From: an uncultured SAR86 cluster bacterium
GTDB taxonomy: Bacteria; Pseudomonadota; Gammaproteobacteria; Magnimaribacterales; D2472
Assembly (NCBI GenBank): GCA_902557705.1
Contig: CACEBI010000003.1
Span: forward strand, 34,079-98,078
DNA length: 64,000 nt
Direction: 5' to 3'
Part shown: positions 62,180 to 64,000 of the stretch, piece after piece
How the letters are laid out: each line of letters opens with the position of its first letter
Numbering within the stretch: position 1 is the stretch's first letter
Position numbers and translations under genes: made by a program
The notes under the pieces: model-generated
What the model was told of the DNA's origin: nothing
Database searches by the model: none
The model's input: only the letters and a program-made list of their open reading frames with translations

Positions 62180-63838
62180 TTAATCATAATAGGTTGAGCA
62201 TAGCTCATGCGCAGCCCCTCCATAAGCATTTTCAATTAGAGTGCCGCTTTGTGAATCAGAAACTCGGCATTCGGTTAGAAATGTAGAATAATCAAAATTT
62301 ACAGACTTATCATTAATATTTTTTTGTAGATGAAGACTATCATCATCCATCATATAACTCTTTAGAGTTTCAATAGATGACCAATTAAGAGGTAATGCAT
62401 CAAGGATGTTAAAAATATCATTTGCAGATGCTATATCAACCCCATCTACAATTCCATCAATATCATAAGGTATTAAATTGTTTAAAGGATTATTAACTAC
62501 AATAATAAATCTAATGGAGTCATCGAACTGCCTATAGTGGTATAAATCATTTGAAATCTCATTAGTAAAACCTTGTTGTAAATAGGTAATACTTTTTTTA
62601 TTTTGCGTTTCTCTTTCTTGATTATTGTTATAAAAAATTGCCGTTGAATCAATTAATTCAAAATTAAGTGTATCTTGAAATACTGAGTAAACATTTTGAA
62701 TTGCATGTAATGATGATGCTGCTGAGATGTTTTCATAAGAAATATCGATGGGAGAATTATTTAATAACAATTGCCCTTCACTATTTACAATTAAATCATT
62801 GTAATGAATTCTTTTCCTCCATCCCTCTTGCTCTTCCTCTACCAATAGATCAAAAGTTAAATTTTCAAAATTTGGATTAGAAAGGATTTCTAACAAGGTC
62901 TCCTGATCTACTCTGTTCTGAATTGCCTCTAAGTTATTACTCAATGAAACAATCTCTTTAATTTCATATACAGTAGATAAATGATCCACAATTCTTTCAG
63001 CCTGCAATCTCTTAACTTCATCGCCTGATGCAATAAAATCTTCGTAAAAAAAGTTACTACTAATACCCAGCTGGGACTCAATAATATTCATCAGGGTAAT
63101 AATTTTATTTGTGAAGGGATTAATTTCATTCCACCATTGCGCTGAGCAAGCAAGAGATATTTCCAAAGGGACATCAGCAGATTCTATCCCTTGAAATAAT
63201 ATTGTTGTAAAGGGAGTTATGTTCTCAAACTGCAAAGATTCTGCTCCAGAACCAAAGTTGTAGTAAAGACTATATGGACTAGTAACACTCCCTCTTATGC
63301 TATCAAAAGCGCCAACAGGAACATCCGCAATTTTTAAAGCATTATTAAAGCAACTTCTTGTATATTCAGATATCCCAGTATTCACAAAGTTTACTTCACC
63401 ATTTAGTTCAGGAAATGCTTCGGCTAACCACTCATCCCTTGTTAAACCAAGATCATTTAATGTGCTTGCATCTGGAATTATTAGGTCGTCTACAAACCAA
63501 TAATAATTATCTGGTGGGTCTACTGTAGTTGTATTTAAGCAGGAGTTATCATCAGTATTCCACTCTACACAAACTTCAAAAGGCTCTGTAACACCAGTCC
63601 AGTATGCAGAGAGTTCTCCCTCATCCTGAATATTATTAAAATTCCAATCAATATATAAATTTGCTCCTTCAATATAACCATCGATAACATTAAATTTTTT
63701 GGATTGATTCCAATATTGAAAATTAATTGGTGCTGAATTTAACTCAAGCTGGTCTAATGAATTATCATCATTATTAGAAACAGAACAGGAAGAAATTAAT
63801 GCAAGAGCAATTAGAATATATGTATTATTATCAGTCAT
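62180..63838 (-). CDS. Large lipoprotein of unknown function
   Basis: A 552-residue protein. After a hydrophobic segment a lipobox (ALISSCS, Cys near residue 18) indicates an outer- or inner-membrane lipoprotein. An acidic linker, DGYIEGANLYIDWNFNNIQDEGE (an Asp-rich, calcium-binding-like segment), and ~450 residues without a recognised domain follow. A second Asp-rich segment, PYDIDGIVDGVDIA, lies near residue 470. It contains several cysteines consistent with export. I do not recognise a family. Confidence 0.75.
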   Translation of the reverse strand: MTDNNTYILIALALISSCSVSNNDDNSLDQLELNSAPINFQYWNQSKKFNVIDGYIEGANLYIDWNFNNIQDEGELSAYWTGVTEPFEVCVEWNTDDNSCLNTTTVDPPDNYYWFVDDLIIPDASTLNDLGLTRDEWLAEAFPELNGEVNFVNTGISEYTRSCFNNALKIADVPVGAFDSIRGSVTSPYSLYYNFGSGAESLQFENITPFTTILFQGIESADVPLEISLACSAQWWNEINPFTNKIITLMNIIESQLGISSNFFYEDFIASGDEVKRLQAERIVDHLSTVYEIKEIVSLSNNLEAIQNRVDQETLLEILSNPNFENLTFDLLVEEEQEGWRKRIHYNDLIVNSEGQLLLNNSPIDISYENISAASSLHAIQNVYSVFQDTLNFELIDSTAIFYNNNQERETQNKKSITYLQQGFTNEISNDLYHYRQFDDSIRFIIVVNNPLNNLIPYDIDGIVDGVDIASANDIFNILDALPLNWSSIETLKSYMMDDDSLHLQKNINDKSVNFDYSTFLTECRVSDSQSGTLIENAYGGAAHELCSTYYD

Positions 63839-63923
63839 ACTTTATTGTATGAAAAAATTAATAGCATAATCAAATAATTTTAATTTTTAATTAACATTAT
63901 TACTGGTATTTTTATAAATAAAT

Positions 63924-63999
<76 letters not shown>

Positions 64000-64000
64000 A

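Overview
The window is AT-rich, densely coded chromosomal DNA, probably from a marine gammaproteobacterium with a small, low-GC, streamlined genome. A SAR86-like lineage fits best. That placement is my inference from gene content (orthodox gammaproteobacterial RNase T, TatD, BolA and QueF; two TonB-dependent receptors with a TonB2-type energising operon; a secreted S9 peptidase; DUF3604 proteins) and was not tested by phylogeny. No insertion sequence, prophage, CRISPR array, rRNA or replication origin is visible. No stretch over 300 bases lacks a gene; the largest gap (24994-25274) holds a candidate structured RNA. Five convergent gene pairs overlap at their 3' ends.

Layout. 1-7.5 kb: mlaA (cut by the window edge) and a short Mrp ATPase face metG, which runs into a thioredoxin-reductase-like ferredoxin-NADP reductase, a soluble RnfB-like ferredoxin and RNase T. 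On the other strand are glutaredoxin-4, pdxJ and an unexpected CofE-type F420-0:glutamate ligase; then a Trm112-like protein and tRNA-Arg(ACG). 7.5-20 kb: one long minus-strand run holds a metallo-beta-lactamase-fold protein, panD, panC, panB, coaBC (beta-alanine to pantothenate to 4'-phosphopantetheine), HupE/UreJ, a parvulin-type isomerase, two DUF3604 paralogues and an amidohydrolase. 20-25 kb: an AraC-type regulator behind a 21-bp-period direct repeat, tRNA-Arg(UCG), a TonB-dependent receptor, a rhodanese and a DMT exporter. 25-27 kb: candidate ncRNA or leader, a 70-residue protein behind a textbook LexA box, and two paralogous membrane proteins flanking a winged-helix regulator.

27-39 kb: tRNA-Ser(GGA), queF, an ABC-2 exporter, an NCS2-like permease, a MoxR/CoxE-like VWA pair, an acyl-CoA thioesterase, tatD, a CaiB-type CoA-transferase or racemase, an RND/MMPL protein, bolA and an HPP membrane protein. 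39-41 kb: a plus-strand pair of glycosyltransferase-like genes. 41-49 kb: a MacAB-like tripartite ABC system, then a TPR protein, TonB, ExbD and two ExbB-like proteins with a DUF3450 protein (TonB2/TtpC-type system). 49-55 kb: a 1021-residue TonB-dependent receptor divergent from a secreted S9 peptidase, suggesting a peptide-scavenging locus. 55-64 kb: an acyl-CoA dehydrogenase (glutaryl-CoA type), a small Smr-like protein, thymidine kinase, a PhzF protein, alanine dehydrogenase, an SPFH/NfeD pair, an SGNH-like hydrolase, a Baeyer-Villiger-type monooxygenase with no standard start codon, a large unknown lipoprotein and tRNA-Ala(GGC).

Most interesting, in my view: the LexA-controlled 70-residue gene with a clamp-binding-like C-terminus; the structured RNA with tandem terminators placed just ahead of the DMT exporter; the orphan CofE; the tRNA-Arg pair that differs by an anticodon switch; the membrane-protein/HTH cassette; and the DUF3604-isomerase-HupE cassette.
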